This document shows, in pieces, positions 22,003 to 34,276 of a stretch of DNA of 64,000 nucleotides (positions are counted from its first letter, which is position 1; every line of letters starts with the position of its first letter). The stretch comes from Axinella damicornis (Eukaryota; Porifera; Demospongiae; Axinellida; Axinellidae). The stretch is taken from assembly GCA_963931865.1 (NCBI GenBank), contig OZ007512.1, positions 4,107,883 through 4,171,882 on the forward strand. The letters run 5' to 3'. Below the pieces are notes generated by a model that worked only from the letters and a program-made list of their open reading frames with translations, had not been told where the DNA came from and searched no databases. The position numbers were made by a program, and so were the translations under genes.

Positions 22003-22250
22003 TGTATTCTGAAGCACCGACAGGCTTGTACAATAGCATGTGTTGTGCAATAGCGTGTCTCATGAAGAACAATTGAATTCAAGTACTTACATCAAGTAGG
22101 TACGAAGGTCAAGTGTGTCACTAGTCTAGTTCCACCTGGCTTCACAAACAGTTTTAAAATCATGTAGCTAGATATTCAAGTTGTACATCTGCAAGTTATA
22201 TACATTACAAGTTTTATACACTATATAAATAACATCCGAGTACTGCACAT

Positions 22251-24353
22251 CTATTCTTGAAGGGTTGCAATCTCTACTGTATTACTAACGCTGCCACGCA
22301 AGTGTGTGTTGCCTCCCACCACCATCAGTTTGTTGCCAGGGAGGACTGCTACTAGAGTGTCAGATCGTGCGGTGGGCATGTGGCTGATGACCTTCCAGGA
22401 GTTGGTTGCTGGGTTGTACTGGTGAATGGCAGTAGTGTAGTTTTCAAAGCTGTCATCATTACCACCAACTGCTAGCAGCTGTCCACAGAGAGTGGCACAG
22501 CTGGATAAGCGAACTGGGAGATCGGCAACTCGGTGCCAGACGTCTTGCAGAGTCAAGGTCTCCAACCTTGCTCCTAGTGACTGAGGTCGACAAGACTGCA
22601 GTAGGTCAGCCATGGAACAAGCAAGCACTGATCTTGGTTCATTGCTCGCGCCATACCCCAGCAAGTAGATGCGGTCTTGGCAAATTGTTGATGATGCGTA
22701 TGCGACAGTGAAAGGCAGACTGCTGGCAGTGGACCACTGTAGAGTCTCCATGTCCATCACTTCTACTGTGTGCAGTGGTATGTAGTCCCCTCCACTTCCT
22801 CCTGCCACGACCAGGGATTTTCTACCGCTCACAGCTGCAGTGGCATAACGTTTGGTTGGCATTGGTGAGAATTGCTTCACCCACTTCCCCTCACCAGTCA
22901 AACTGAAGAGTTGGTTTGTAGCACTTGTACCCAGCCCTCCCCCAATGGCAGTCAGGAGACCACTGACTACTGCCAGGCTGCAATAGCTGTGAGGACTCTG
23001 AGGGAGTGAGGACCACTTCTGTTTTTCAGAGTCATAGGAATACACATTATTGGAACTACAAGGGTTAAAGTAAGCCATGTTGCCATCCACCACAGGTGAT
23101 GTTGTTGTCATCTGACAAGGAGCCCTCCCACACTTCCACCAGTGTAAGCAGAGTGGTCCCTTTCTTGCACTCTGACCTCTGACCTGGAGTTTGGCTGTAG
23201 GCTGATAATAGGTCTGCTGCTGCAGCTCCCTGATTTGCTGGTCCTTTGCCGCGAGACAATGCTTGAGGTCTGCAGTTACTTGCTTGTTTGCTTCCAGCTG
23301 TTCGATTAGCTGTTGAAGTACGCTTTCCCTGGTGGCAATTGTACGATCTTTTTCTCGAAGTTGTCTTTGCCTTTCTTTGGCTTCTACTTGCAGTTCTCTG
23401 ATTTGCACACGTTCTCCATCAGTTGTGGCTCTTTGTCCTTGCTGCACACTTTCACCATACTGTGGGGTGTCCTTCAGAGCAGCTAGACGATTGCAGAGCT
23501 CCTTAGCCGAGGGTCTTTCTCTATCTCTGTCCTTCAGACAGTTGAGGGCAACTGGCAGCAGGGGGTGGGCTGGGTCAACCAAGTCAATGTGTGATCGGCG
23601 GCGTTCAACCTCAGGAACAGGCACATCGACCGTACCACTAGGTATCCTTGGGTCAGTGATGTCTATCGTTCTGAAACGTACACTGGGGTCAGGAAACTGT
23701 TGGATGATGGTCTGAACTCCCAGTACACCAAACGAGAAGCAGTCCAGCTTCTTGGAATAAACTGGAGGGTCCTTCAGTGCTTCTGGTGGCATGTATGCCA
23801 GTGTGCCTGGGCACATGGTCATTGGGGTCATGCGTGGGTTTGCATCAGTTAGCTTTGACATTCCGAAATCCGTGACCTTGGCTCTGTTTCCAGGACCAAT
23901 CAGCAACACATTGTTGCTGGACAGGTCACGGTGTGTGATACCATTCGAGTGGAGGTAGGCGAGGGCCAGGACTATACCATGACAAATATCTACTTGGATG
24001 TGGAAGGGGAGTGGTTCCTCGGATTGCTCCAGGAAACGGGTCAGACTACTATCCATGAGTTCCATGAGTAGCACAGGCAGCCCAGACTCGGGATCCCTAC
24101 TCACCCCCAAGTACTGCACGATGTGGGGGTGTCTGACACCGCTCAGGAATTGGCACTCTTGCTCGAATCGCTCCATGATCTTTCGTGTACCTGGGTCATT
24201 CGTCTCAAATAGTGTTGGGTGAAGAATCTTAGCGGCACATGGTAGCTCATCACACAGAGCTCTGTAGACGGCTCCATGTGATCCGACACCAAGAGAGGTA
24301 CTTTTGATGATTCGGACGATCTGATAGCCAAAGTGGCCCTGTGGTTGTGCCAT
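22251..24353 (-). CDS. protein kinase / coiled coil / kelch propeller protein B, 700 aa
   Basis: Single-exon gene starting at MAQPQGHFGYQ; a GTG two codons upstream is not needed. Residues about 10-300 form a complete kinase domain. It has glycine loop GVGSHGAVY (22-30), lysine in CAAKIL (K42), catalytic loop HRDLSSNNVLL (141-151), DFGMS (162-166) and GTLAYMPPEAL (183-193). All catalytic residues are present; HRDLSSNN, with no lysine after HRDL, resembles tyrosine-kinase-like (TKL) kinases. Residues about 310-395 are a coiled coil with only one LREKDRTIATRE repeat. From about 425 to the end lie roughly six kelch-type repeats (VYSYDSEKQKWSSLP, LTGEGKWVKQFSPMP, MDMETLQWSTASSLP and so on), expected to fold into a beta propeller for partner binding. 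No signal peptide or membrane helix, so probably cytosolic. The 3' flank resembles those of copies C and D. Confidence 0.88.
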   Translation of the reverse strand: MAQPQGHFGYQIVRIIKSTSLGVGSHGAVYRALCDELPCAAKILHPTLFETNDPGTRKIMERFEQECQFLSGVRHPHIVQYLGVSRDPESGLPVLLMELMDSSLTRFLEQSEEPLPFHIQVDICHGIVLALAYLHSNGITHRDLSSNNVLLIGPGNRAKVTDFGMSKLTDANPRMTPMTMCPGTLAYMPPEALKDPPVYSKKLDCFSFGVLGVQTIIQQFPDPSVRFRTIDITDPRIPSGTVDVPVPEVERRRSHIDLVDPAHPLLPVALNCLKDRDRERPSAKELCNRLAALKDTPQYGESVQQGQRATTDGERVQIRELQVEAKERQRQLREKDRTIATRESVLQQLIEQLEANKQVTADLKHCLAAKDQQIRELQQQTYYQPTAKLQVRGQSARKGPLCLHWWKCGRAPCQMTTTSPVVDGNMAYFNPCSSNNVYSYDSEKQKWSSLPQSPHSYCSLAVVSGLLTAIGGGLGTSATNQLFSLTGEGKWVKQFSPMPTKRYATAAVSGRKSLVVAGGSGGDYIPLHTVEVMDMETLQWSTASSLPFTVAYASSTICQDRIYLLGYGASNEPRSVLACSMADLLQSCRPQSLGARLETLTLQDVWHRVADLPVRLSSCATLCGQLLAVGGNDDSFENYTTAIHQYNPATNSWKVISHMPTARSDTLVAVLPGNKLMVVGGNTHLRGSVSNTVEIATLQE

Positions 24354-24359
24354 TGTCAC

Positions 24360-27300
24360 GATCGATACCTGGACACAGAGACAGTTATAGTGACAACCCT
24401 TTCTTCTACCTCAAGTTCAACTAGTAAGGCGAATTGAAGGCATGCTATCACTGACAAGCTAACTGATGTCCTATGTACAGCTAGACACACGGGCCACTAA
24501 CTAACCCCATATAATGCCCCATAATCTAGTATCGGTACTGGCACAGAAGTGGCTATAGTATGCACACTAACTTGAGTTGAGTATGTACCTCACCTGCCAC
24601 TGACTTTGAATTCTGTTTTTAGAGGCAATTCTACCAGTGAACTCTTTGTCTTGGAATTGGCAGTGAAACCCTTGTCCTACAACATGAGAGTCCAATACTA
24701 CCAAATAAGGTAATCTTAAGGTGCTATCTGACCCATGCACTGTGACCACTAATGAATTTCAGGCTGGTCAGTGGTCACACTACAACATACTGTGGCCCTG
24801 GAGGGCCAAATTATCTACAAAGTACACAGGACCTTGCTATTGTATACATCCAGGCTATGACTCCAGCACAGAAGTCTTGGAAGCAACTAACAACACATTC
24901 TTTTGTGTGTTTACTTGCAAGTTGAGATCATATAACGCCTGATTTGCAAAGCCAGGCCGAACGGTATACTACAGCTGTGCCGACAGGAGCTCTGAACCCC
25001 AGCAACAACTACCCGTAGCTCTACCTGGGTTGCTTTGACACTGCTCTTGTTGGAAGCCAGTTGATTGGCTATCACTCTGATATAGGAGGCATGCCAGTCT
25101 TTAAGGTAGTAAACATGGGTACCGCGATCTCCGAAACCAAGTTGATGGATAAATGGGCAGCATCAAAGCGTACACAAGTTTCAGCAATACTTTGCATCAA
25201 ACTGCTCCCTCTGCTTGAAAATGCCCTAAAACTCAATTTTAAGGCCCTCTACGAAACTGAAAATTTGGACCCTCTCCAAGGCCCCACCCACACTCTGACC
25301 CCATCATCAATACACACACAAAACAGGCCCCAAAACTATGGATGGATTTACCACCTGCTCTCCTCACTTGCAGGCTACAGCCCAAAACTCACTGCCACCC
25401 TCAAAAACAGAGGTTTGGCTACCCTAGGCTTTCAAAAAAAATTCCACGCACACCAACTAAAACCGACTCAAGCCAAGGCCAGTTTCCAAAAGGTCAACCT
25501 ACCCCCTGCAAAAATAGGGATGCTTTTCCACGTTCACCTCTCGGTTACCGAGTTTTGGCCACACATCTACTCCCTCTCACCAGCCCAGTCCAGCTACCAA
25601 ACCAGCCAAATTCGCCCTAACACGAAAATGGGCGGGGCCTGTAATGCCGAAAGGTCAACTCTCTAGAGTACCTTGGCCAGGGAGCTGTCGGAGGCTGTTC
25701 ACTTTCCAGGCTGTTCTTCGGCCACTTCAGCAGACCCACAAACATTCCTGCTCACTCCACCTAGCTATTCACACACAGATAGCCCATCGCCACATTCAAT
25801 CAGCTAGAATAGCTTCTTACTTAAAAAAAAAAAAGAAAAAAAAAAAGAGTGTTCAAACAAATCTTCAAAGTACCGCACGGCCACATCAGAGTACCGATTT
25901 GAAACTCGAAAGGGCCGCTAGCCGCATCAAAGAGAGAAGCCCCCCTTGTTTATTCCGGTTGCCGCCATGGGAAAACGTAAACAGATGAATAACTCTAAAT
26001 AACCGTATGCAAGTGACGTCATCTCATTAATTATTCATGAGCAAAATTGCGCGATTTCGCCGATGCCGTGCTACCTACCTTAACTCCTTTAAGACGAGCA
26101 TAGACGATGTGCAAGAGCCAAGTTCCCAAGCCGTTCCTGGACTGAGATATGAAGGCAGCTTTGAATCGTCATCGATAATTGGTGGCTTATGCTATATGGG
26201 TGTGGCTTATAATTATCACAGTGCACACGCAATTCCATATATTATTGGCACTGTGGCTGGTTGTCTCGCAATGTATACTTTCTGCAGAATTTGCTAGCTG
26301 TGTGTTCCTACTCCACTCCACATGGCCTCGGAACAAGGCTTGTGTCTGTATATGAACCTTGATACTGAGAAATGAAATCGTGGAATGAGTTCTCAACTGT
26401 AGCTGGACCACTTTAAGCGTCTTGCCTACCCAGCCAAGGAGGTAAGGAGAGCCATGATGGTAGCCTTTTTTATTCTGTGGTAGCTCACCTGGCTTATGCC
26501 CAGGCCTGGAACCACCTGTATAGCATTGTACATTGCCCCACCCCTTGCATCTTAAATAGCCTCAAACCCACATTAATAATGTGGGTTTGAGGCTATAGAA
26601 CATTGATGATGCTAATATACACCATGAGGTTGAGTCTGTGATGCTAGTAGCTACTAACGAAGGTTACACATCCTGTTTAGCCTGCGGAAGCCTGCCATTT
26701 GTGGTTCCCTCATGCTGCTATGTACCTGTCCATTGTGCGAGAAGTAAATAAATATCTCCGAATAACTAGGAAGGGATTTACTGATTGCCTGTCATACTCC
26801 ACCTCTTGAAAAAGAAGGGGAAATGCCATTGCCCATCCTCAGTCCCATCCCATCCCTAAACTAGAGGTGCTCAGCAAAGCACGTACCCCGTGCACTATTT
26901 TAGAAAGGATGCATGCTGCCTATATTATGGCCTACTGTCGATTTTTAATGCAGTATGCACAATGAGATAGCTAGGTCGTAGGGCCTACCGATTTTAATAC
27001 AGCATGCAGAATGAGATACCGGCAATAATGTTGGAAACAGAGTGTGGTCAAGTTGTATAAATTGAAACAGGGCTTAGTGTGCCTATGGAAAAAATTTCTT
27101 TTTGCTCTGGTGGATTTTAAGGAGTGACCACTGTACTTAAAGTTTGAGGTGGCATATATCATGTTAGCTGTACACCATGAACCTCATACTTCAGAAACAT
27201 TTAGCATTAATTAGTTGTGACCGTTCTATGACGTCATTTTCGGCCACGCCCACATCTGCCCCGCCTATGAAGAGAATTATGCCTTCGCAAATATTGGAAA

Positions 27301-28990
27301 AGTCGGAGCAGTTCTCCGTAGAGCTAGGGTTTATACTGTTGTTGCAGCAAAGCCCAGTCTGAGTACTAACTAGAACTCAATTGGGGTCCAGAGAATTACA
27401 AACCGTACGGGAGATAAGAGCGTTTGTCTTACACCGATCACGAAAATTAGCGATTTTGACAAACAAATCGCGTCACAGTTCTTTCAAACCTTCGTCCTTT
27501 GCTATCCCATTTGAGATCCTGGATGACTTGTGCATAGTGAAGCAAAATGAGTAGCAAAAAGTCGGCTATTCGGTGTGGAACTGCTCCGACTGAAGCGATG
27601 TTTCCTCATTTCTTATGAACTGCAGTACTCCCATCGTGGTTTTCACGGTCTTAGCACACGACTGGCAAAGCGGACTGAGACTACTATCCCCAACACTCAA
27701 AGGCCATCCACCGTAGGTAACAACAAGCTACTATACTATCACCTACTATTGGTAGGTGGTAGCTACTATCACGGGAGCAGATCGATAAATTTCAGCTCCC
27801 ACAAGCCCTTTTAGAGATGCATACCGTACAGTACTCACCGCAAAAGGGGTACATTTTTATTTCTTTACAAGCTTGTGTATAACTTCAAACAGACATCATC
27901 AATTTCCAAAATAAAATGACCATTTGTACGTATAAGTTATCCTTTTGTGACCAATCACCAAACATTAGCTAGTGGAATGCAGGACATTGGAGGGCAAGCC
28001 TGAACAAAGTGCATGCACGTGCAGACATGCAGGTAGCTGTTGCATTCACATGACTGTCATCAGAAATTATGTAACATACACTTGTGCACATCACTTGAGT
28101 CAGGTTAGTGATGTAGCTGAAGCAGTCAAGCAGGTACGTCTCCGGCCATGGCAGTAGGTCGATCTCCATCTTTGTCAACGTCACCACCGAGGAGGCAGAA
28201 TGTTCATGGTGCTCTACCCAATGAATACGTAGGTCTGCGAGTGGTCTCTGTCTTTGTTGTTGCCATCGTCCGTCGAACAGGTAGACGGTTCACTATTCCT
28301 CTGGGTTCATTGAATTTGAATACTATTGAGCACGTGCAAGTGAGATATAAAATTTGCAAGGTCCAACAAATATACACATGCACAGCGCAATGAAGTCATG
28401 CTAGTGTGGGGCTCGCTCAGGCTCACCCCAATTAAGAGCTGACTTACTTTTCCTATTGTAAAGAATTCTTTTGCCCCTTTCAATGGAGCTTTGAATTAAT
28501 GTATGTAGTGATAAGTACAGGTAACTTCTCTCGCTTCAGTTGCTGCTCCCGATTGCAGCCACACGTGCAGCTCCCAGTGTTGTCTACCGAGCTCTCACCA
28601 TTTTGCATCACCATAGCCCATTATCTGCTGAGCACTCGCCATTATGCATCACTGTGGCCCATTACAGTTCTCAACACTCTGGTGAGCTCTCTATCCTCAC
28701 AGAAACTCATTTGAAGTCTTGTAGGATTAATGAACAGTGGAACAAAGTTTAATATGCAATGAAAGTAGACAAGGTACAACAACAGTCAAAAGTAAAACCA
28801 CCGTAGAACCATTAGTCGTTTATAGCAGATGTGTGACAAGGATAATGGGTCAAACAGTACATACAAAGAAATTATGACAAATAATATACACATTCAAGAC
28901 AGACAGACAGACAGACACACACACACATAATATCAAAGTGGGTTAACAGTTGTTGCAAATAGTATACACTACAAAACATCCAAGTACATT
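24360..28990. other. spacer between kinase/kelch genes B and C
   Basis: No gene recognised. 24480-24720 resembles the 5' flanks of the other kinase copies. 24890-24960 and 26075-26290 match 34420-34480 and 34655-34850. 25250-25640 is C-rich with an open frame that I do not recognise. 26556-26594 is a hairpin. 26620-26860 matches 62280-62520. 26866-27065 is an inverted copy of the 53.21-53.42 kb sequence. 28400-28900 resembles the 3' flanks of B and D. Confidence 0.5.
26556..26594. repeat. 39-bp hairpin with TAGCC termini
   Basis: TAGCCTCAAACCCACATTA and its exact complement separated by one base. Terminal TAGCC/GGCTA match the MITE family, but the inner arms differ and no target duplication is seen. 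Confidence 0.7.
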
Positions 28991-31219
28991 TTAGTCTTGA
29001 ACAGTAGCAATTTCAACTATATCGGTACCAATCCAGGTACCTGACTTGCATTTGTAGCCTCCCACCACCATCAGTTTGTTGCCAGGGAGGACTGCTACTA
29101 GAGTGTCATATCGTGCGGTGGGCATGTGGCTGATGACCTCCCAGGAGTTGGTTGCTGGGTTGTACTGGTGAATGGCAGTAGTGTAGTTTTTAAAGCTGTC
29201 ATTACTTCCACCAACTGCTAGCAGCTGTCCACAGAGGCTGGCACAGCTGGATGCACAAAGTGGGAGATCGGCGACTTGGTGCCAGAGAGTCAAGGTCTCC
29301 AACCTTGCTCCTAGTGACTGAGATCGACATGACTGTAGGAGGTCAGCAATGGAACAAGCAAGCACTGATCTTGGTTCATTCCTCATGTAATACCCCAGCA
29401 AGTATACACGGTCTTGGCAGATTGTTGCTGAAGCGTATCTGAGTAAAAAAGGTAGACTGCTGGCAGTGGACCACTGTAGAGTCTCACTGTCCATCACTTC
29501 TACTGTGTGCAGTAATTTGTGGTCCCCTCCACTTCCTCCTGCCACGACCAGGGACTTTCCACTGCACCCAGCTGCAGTGCCATAACGTTTGGTTGGCATG
29601 GGTAGGAAGCGCTCCACCCACTTCCCCTCACCAGTCAAACTGAAGAGTTGGTTTGTAGCATGTTTACCCGACCCTCCCCCGATGGCAGTCAGGAGACCAC
29701 TGACTACTGCCAGGCTGCAGTAGCTGTGAGGACTCTGTGGGAGGGAGGACCATATCTGTTTTTCAGAGTCATAGGAATACACATCTTTGGATGTGTAATC
29801 ATTAAAGAAAGCCATGTTGCCATCCACCACACATGACGGTTTTGACATCGTACCAGGAGCTCTCCCACACTTCCTCCATTGTAAGCAGAGTGTTCCCTTT
29901 CTTGCACTCTGACCTCTGACTTGCAGTTTGGCGGTTGGCTGATCATAGATCTGTTGCTGCAGCTCCCTGATTTGCTCGTCCTTTGCCGCGAGACGTTGCT
30001 CAAGGTCATGAATTTTTGTATCGCTTTCCAGATGTTTGTGTTGGAAGTCTGTGATTACTTGCTCCTTTGCTTCCAGCTGTTGGTTTAGCTCTCGAAGTTG
30101 CCTTTCCCTGGTGGCAATTGTACCGTCTTTCTCTTGTAGTTGTCTTTCCTTGGTGGCAATTGTACGATCTTTCTTTTCTAGTTGTCTTTCGTTGGTGGCA
30201 ATTGTATGATCTTTCTCTCGTAGTTGTCTTTGTCTTTCGTGGGCTTCTGCTTGCAGTTCTCTGATTCGCACACGTTCTCCATCAGTTGTGGCTCTTTGTC
30301 CTTGCTGCACGCTTTCACCATACTGTGGAGTGTCTTTCAGAGCGGCTAGACGGTTGCAGAGCTCCTGAGGTGAGGGCCTTTCTGTGTCTCTGTCCTTCAA
30401 ACAGTCGAGGGCAACTGGCAGCAAGGGGTGGGCTGGGTCAACCTGGTCAATATGGGATTGGCGGCGTTCAACCTCAGGAATAGGCACTTTGACTTGTCCA
30501 GTGGGGAATCGCGGATCATCAATTTCCATAATTTTACAGTGCGGACTGGGATTGGGAAACTGCCTAGTGAGAATCTGAACATCCAGTACACCAAAGGAGA
30601 AGCAGTCCAGTTTGTTAGTGTAAACTGGTGGATTGTCCAGTGCTTCTGGTGGCATGTATGCCAGTGTGCCTGGGCACATGGTCATTAGAGTCATGCGAGG
30701 ATTTGCATCAGCTTTGAGCTTTGACATGCCAAAATCTGTTACCTTGGCTCTGTTTCCAGGACCAATCAGCAACACATTGTTGCTGGAGAGGTCACGGTGT
30801 ATGATCCCATTTGAGTGGAGGTAGGCGAGGGCCAGGGCTATACCGTGACAAATATCTACTTGGATGTGGAAGGGGAGTGATTCCTCGGATTGTTCCAGGA
30901 ATCGGGTCAGACTACTATCCATGAGTTCCATGAGTAGCACAGGCAGCCCAGACCCGGGATCCCTACTCACCCCCAAGTACTGCACGATGTGGGGGTGTCT
31001 GACACCACTCAGGAATTGGCACTCTTGCTCGAATCGCTCCATGATTATTTGGGTACCTGGGTCATTCGTCTCAAATAGTGTTGGGTGAAGAATCTTAGCG
31101 GCACATGGCAGCTCATCACACAGAGCTCTGTAGATGGCTCCATATGATCCGACACCGAGGGAGGAAGTTTTGATTATTCGGACCATCTGATAGCCAAAGT
31201 GACCCTGTGGTTGTGCCAT
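28991..31219 (-). CDS. protein kinase / coiled coil / kelch propeller protein C, 742 aa
   Basis: Same architecture as B, start chosen at MAQPQGHFGYQ; 20 extra in-frame codons upstream are not conserved in sequence between copies. The kinase domain has GVGSYGAIY, CAAKIL, HRDLSSNNVLL, DFGMSKL and GTLAYMPPEAL, so it should be active. The coiled coil holds three 14-residue repeats (LREKDHTIATNERQ, LEKKDRTIATKERQ, LQEKDGTIATRERQ) and then LRELNQQLEAKEQV. The kelch part is complete, ending VEIATVQD; a short stretch before WHQVADLP (LQEV in other copies) is deleted. To its right (5' side) come conserved flank, a TIR element, a CA array at 33.1 kb and the exon-like modules. Confidence 0.88.
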   Translation of the reverse strand: MAQPQGHFGYQMVRIIKTSSLGVGSYGAIYRALCDELPCAAKILHPTLFETNDPGTQIIMERFEQECQFLSGVRHPHIVQYLGVSRDPGSGLPVLLMELMDSSLTRFLEQSEESLPFHIQVDICHGIALALAYLHSNGIIHRDLSSNNVLLIGPGNRAKVTDFGMSKLKADANPRMTLMTMCPGTLAYMPPEALDNPPVYTNKLDCFSFGVLDVQILTRQFPNPSPHCKIMEIDDPRFPTGQVKVPIPEVERRQSHIDQVDPAHPLLPVALDCLKDRDTERPSPQELCNRLAALKDTPQYGESVQQGQRATTDGERVRIRELQAEAHERQRQLREKDHTIATNERQLEKKDRTIATKERQLQEKDGTIATRERQLRELNQQLEAKEQVITDFQHKHLESDTKIHDLEQRLAAKDEQIRELQQQIYDQPTAKLQVRGQSARKGTLCLQWRKCGRAPGTMSKPSCVVDGNMAFFNDYTSKDVYSYDSEKQIWSSLPQSPHSYCSLAVVSGLLTAIGGGSGKHATNQLFSLTGEGKWVERFLPMPTKRYGTAAGCSGKSLVVAGGSGGDHKLLHTVEVMDSETLQWSTASSLPFLLRYASATICQDRVYLLGYYMRNEPRSVLACSIADLLQSCRSQSLGARLETLTLWHQVADLPLCASSCASLCGQLLAVGGSNDSFKNYTTAIHQYNPATNSWEVISHMPTARYDTLVAVLPGNKLMVVGGYKCKSGTWIGTDIVEIATVQD

Positions 31220-32049
31220 TGTCACAGTCGATTCCTGAGCGCCGAGACAGGACAACGTACTGACAACCCTTTCATCCAACTTGAGTTATACTAGTAAGAT
31301 GAATTCAAGACATGCTATCACTGATCATATGACAGAATGTCCTACTGTAGAGGTAGACACGCCCACTAGCTGACCCCACTCAATGTCCCATATTCTAGTA
31401 TCAGTACTGGCAGAAGTGACTGTAAACTGCTACGTATTTTAGTGTGCACACTCAGTTCAGTACCTCGATCACCTGACGTGGGTTGCGCACAAGTTCAAGA
31501 CAAACATTTCCCTGCCTGTAGCTAACAGAATTCGAACTGTCATACTACAATCAGGAGATTTCCGTACTACCAAATATGGTAATGCTAACATGTCACATGG
31601 GCTATACGACCATCACAAAGGTACACTGAATGTGTTTTAATACACTGTAGTTATGTTGTGTGAATGGCATTGGGCGTTCAGTGTCACTTCTTTGCATTCA
31701 TGATAAGTGTGTGTGGTTCTTTTTGGTATTCAATGTGGTATGATCTTTTGTGCATTGCTTGCACTTCCCATTTTCGTCAATGGGTAGAGCGTAGTCCCTC
31801 TGCACAATCTGGTAGTATGTTAGTAGTATTGATCTTTTGTGGTAGGGCAGTGGCCAAGCTTTTGTCCTGTGAGCTACTCCTTGGTGTGGTGGCCTCGCCT
31901 TGGGTCTATTGTGATTTGTATAAAAGTGACTGTGTGATTGTAGTGCGGTGTCGTTTAAGTTAAGTCTAAAGTCAATCGCTAAGCTTCACCTACCAAAATT
32001 AATAAAGTAATGGTAACAAGTCACATGGGCTATGAATTCATTTGAGGGG
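31220..32049. other. 5' flank of kinase/kelch gene C
   Basis: The first 300 bp resemble the 5' flanks of B, D and E (for example CACGCCCACTA and CCCATATTCTAGTATCAGTACTGGC), so they are candidate shared promoter sequence. No TATA element is convincing. 31640-31965 contains an open frame with no recognised product. Confidence 0.4.
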
Positions 32050-32905
32050 TAGCGTAACCCACCAATTATCGTCACCTGAATTTGCATGATTTGCAGCATC
32101 GTCTAGGAACGGTTCCAGGATACCAAACTTGCACCGACGTATAGACCGTCACGCCCTCTATAAGCCCTACCGCCTTTAAAGCTGTTACGTATTTCCGGCT
32201 TTTAGCGGTGCACTAGCGAATGCAACCTCACGCAAATCAATTATCGGCACCCTGTACGTATTATCGTCACTGTCTAGTACTCCCATAGATAATCCTGGGT
32301 CAATTATCGGCACATGCTGATGGCATCGACTCACCTCCATCCCCTGAAGGCCACAAAAATCCACCACAAATCCCCCAGGTTCATGACCATTCTATCTATC
32401 ACCCAGTGAAAAAAAAACCACCAAAGCATGCAACCCCTTCAATATATGAATTTTTGAATAAAATTCGTTCATCACACAACACAGTAAAAGCAGAACAATT
32501 CTCTTTCTTCCACATCCAGTACGTGGCACATTCGTGGAGCCATCTCTTGGACACGCACTCCACCCATTCTGATCCAGCACAGTCATGCTAGTCGTACTCA
32601 AAAGTCTGATCCAGTGGCAGGAGAGGACCCAAGGTCGCGGTCTCCCCCTACGCTTGTTTTGATTAGACATGAACAGCCCTACAACATAAAATGGCTAAAA
32701 GGACAGTAAATGACATCCAGTTATAACCTTTTAAACAAAGACAAACCTTCTGCAAAGCTTCAGCCTTGTAAACAGCTTGCGCGACGATGACGTAATGCGA
32801 ACGGAATCCGTATTTTCGCCGCTTACTCTCCGTTTACTAAGCGCCGATAATTGGTATGTCGGGTGCCGATAATAAGGTCATGCCGATAATTGGTGGTTTA
32901 CGCTA
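32050..32905. mobile_element. 856-bp TIR element, copy 1 (TAGCGTAA...TTACGCTA)
   Basis: Left end TAGCGTAACCCACCAATTATCG and right end CGATAATTGGTGGTTTACGCTA are inverted repeats of about 22 bp. Internal words CAATTATCGGCAC and CCGATAATTGG repeat near both ends. Copy 2 at 35084-35934 is closely similar throughout. The paralogous sequence at about 57.70 kb (CATTTGAGG followed by CTGGATACC) lacks the element. No transposase is encoded. Confidence 0.85.
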
Positions 32906-33020
32906 CTGGATACCAGACTGATCAGATACCAGTACCAGACTGATCAGATACCAGTTCCAGACTGATCAGCTACCAGTACCAGACTGATCAGATACCGGTA
33001 CCAGACTGATCAGATACCAG
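32906..33020. repeat. 22-bp minisatellite, about 5 units
   Basis: Unit GATACCAGTACCAGACTGATCA with single-base variants. The homologous place near 57.72 kb has a single unit. Confidence 0.85.
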
Positions 33021-33107
33021 GTATATACCCACCTGTTGCAACAATGTCCAAACTCCGAATCTAGTTCAGGACTGTCGTTGCATAATGACCAGGTGAAATC
33101 ATTTCCC

Positions 33108-33277
<170 letters not shown>

Positions 33278-33279
33278 GT

Positions 33280-34250
33280 CCAGGTACTGTTGGTGGTCAT
33301 GGAAGCAGTGACCAAGGAACCTCCTGGCAGAGGTGGTTGTCCCACACTGCAGGTGAGCCACAAGATGGTAACTATGGGTACACACCTAAACTTTGACCTC
33401 TAGCTAGCACAGACAGGCAGCTGTAGCAACATAACCACTAATGATGAGTAAAATTATTCATCTGAGACTTTCATCAGGTGATCTGAGACTTTCATCAGGT
33501 GATGTCACTTAAGGTCGCAGGCTAGTTGTAGTCGCATATCAGTGCAATTAGTGTCTGTGTGTTGTTTTCCACCTGTACAGTCAATTTTTGTGAACCTTTT
33601 GAAGTTTGGTGAAAGTCAAATTGTCATCAAGGAGGATTAGAGGCTGCCAGTACGTGCATACCATGCCATGGCACTGTTGCAATACAAGACGGAATGGCTA
33701 TGATTTGATGGCCAAGACCACTGACTTTTTGAAAGTTAGTTAATGAGTGGGTGTGGTTAGAGTCACAAATCTATGCAGGATGTCTGCAGGACCGGCACTG
33801 GTGTGATTCGAAGTGTGGAGACCAAATACTTGAAATGATATTATGGTGTGTTTAAGGGACCCATTGGCTTAAAGTGACCTATATAGAGAATATATAATTA
33901 TGTTGATCGGTTAAGAATTGTGAACTGACATTCTCTGTAACATGCTTGCACCAAAGACTTCACCTGTTAAGCATATTGACTGCTGGTTGCCTACACCATC
34001 ATACTGCTGGGACAGTGGTCGTAGAACCATTATGAGAGTGTGCTGTTGACTCTTGGACCAGACTTTGTGTGTGTGGCTGGCATGTGTTGATGCATTGTGT
34101 TTCCACAGGTGGGTGTGGTGGTGGGTTTGGTGGTGGATGTGGCGGGGAAGAGGGAGAGGAAGGATCCTGACCCCTGGTCAGGTGCTGTGCAATGAGAGTG
34201 GGTCTCAGTCAGTGAGAAGAAGAACCTGGCATCAGTAAGTTGATGTATAA
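33280..34250 (+). other. exon-like module pair, copy 2, between kinase copies
   Basis: A piece with GGTCATGGAAGCAGTG from an ACAG site near 33280 ends CACTGCAG before a GTGAGCC donor (33352). It is followed by a conserved linker (TGCCTACACCATCATACTGC near 33990) and a valine/glycine-rich piece after CCACAG at 34109 (VGVVVGLVVDVAGKRER in one frame). Order and spacing match the copies near 15.8-16.7 kb, 39.6-40.2 kb and 57.9-60.7 kb. Whether it is translated is unknown. Confidence 0.35.
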
Positions 34251-34276
34251 AGACATTGCCAGAAGCTTATCTCAGG

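Noticed and set aside
25061..25666. 201-codon ORF between kinase genes B and C
   Set aside because: C-rich simple composition, no recognisable domain, no splice-supported extension; left as unassigned sequence.
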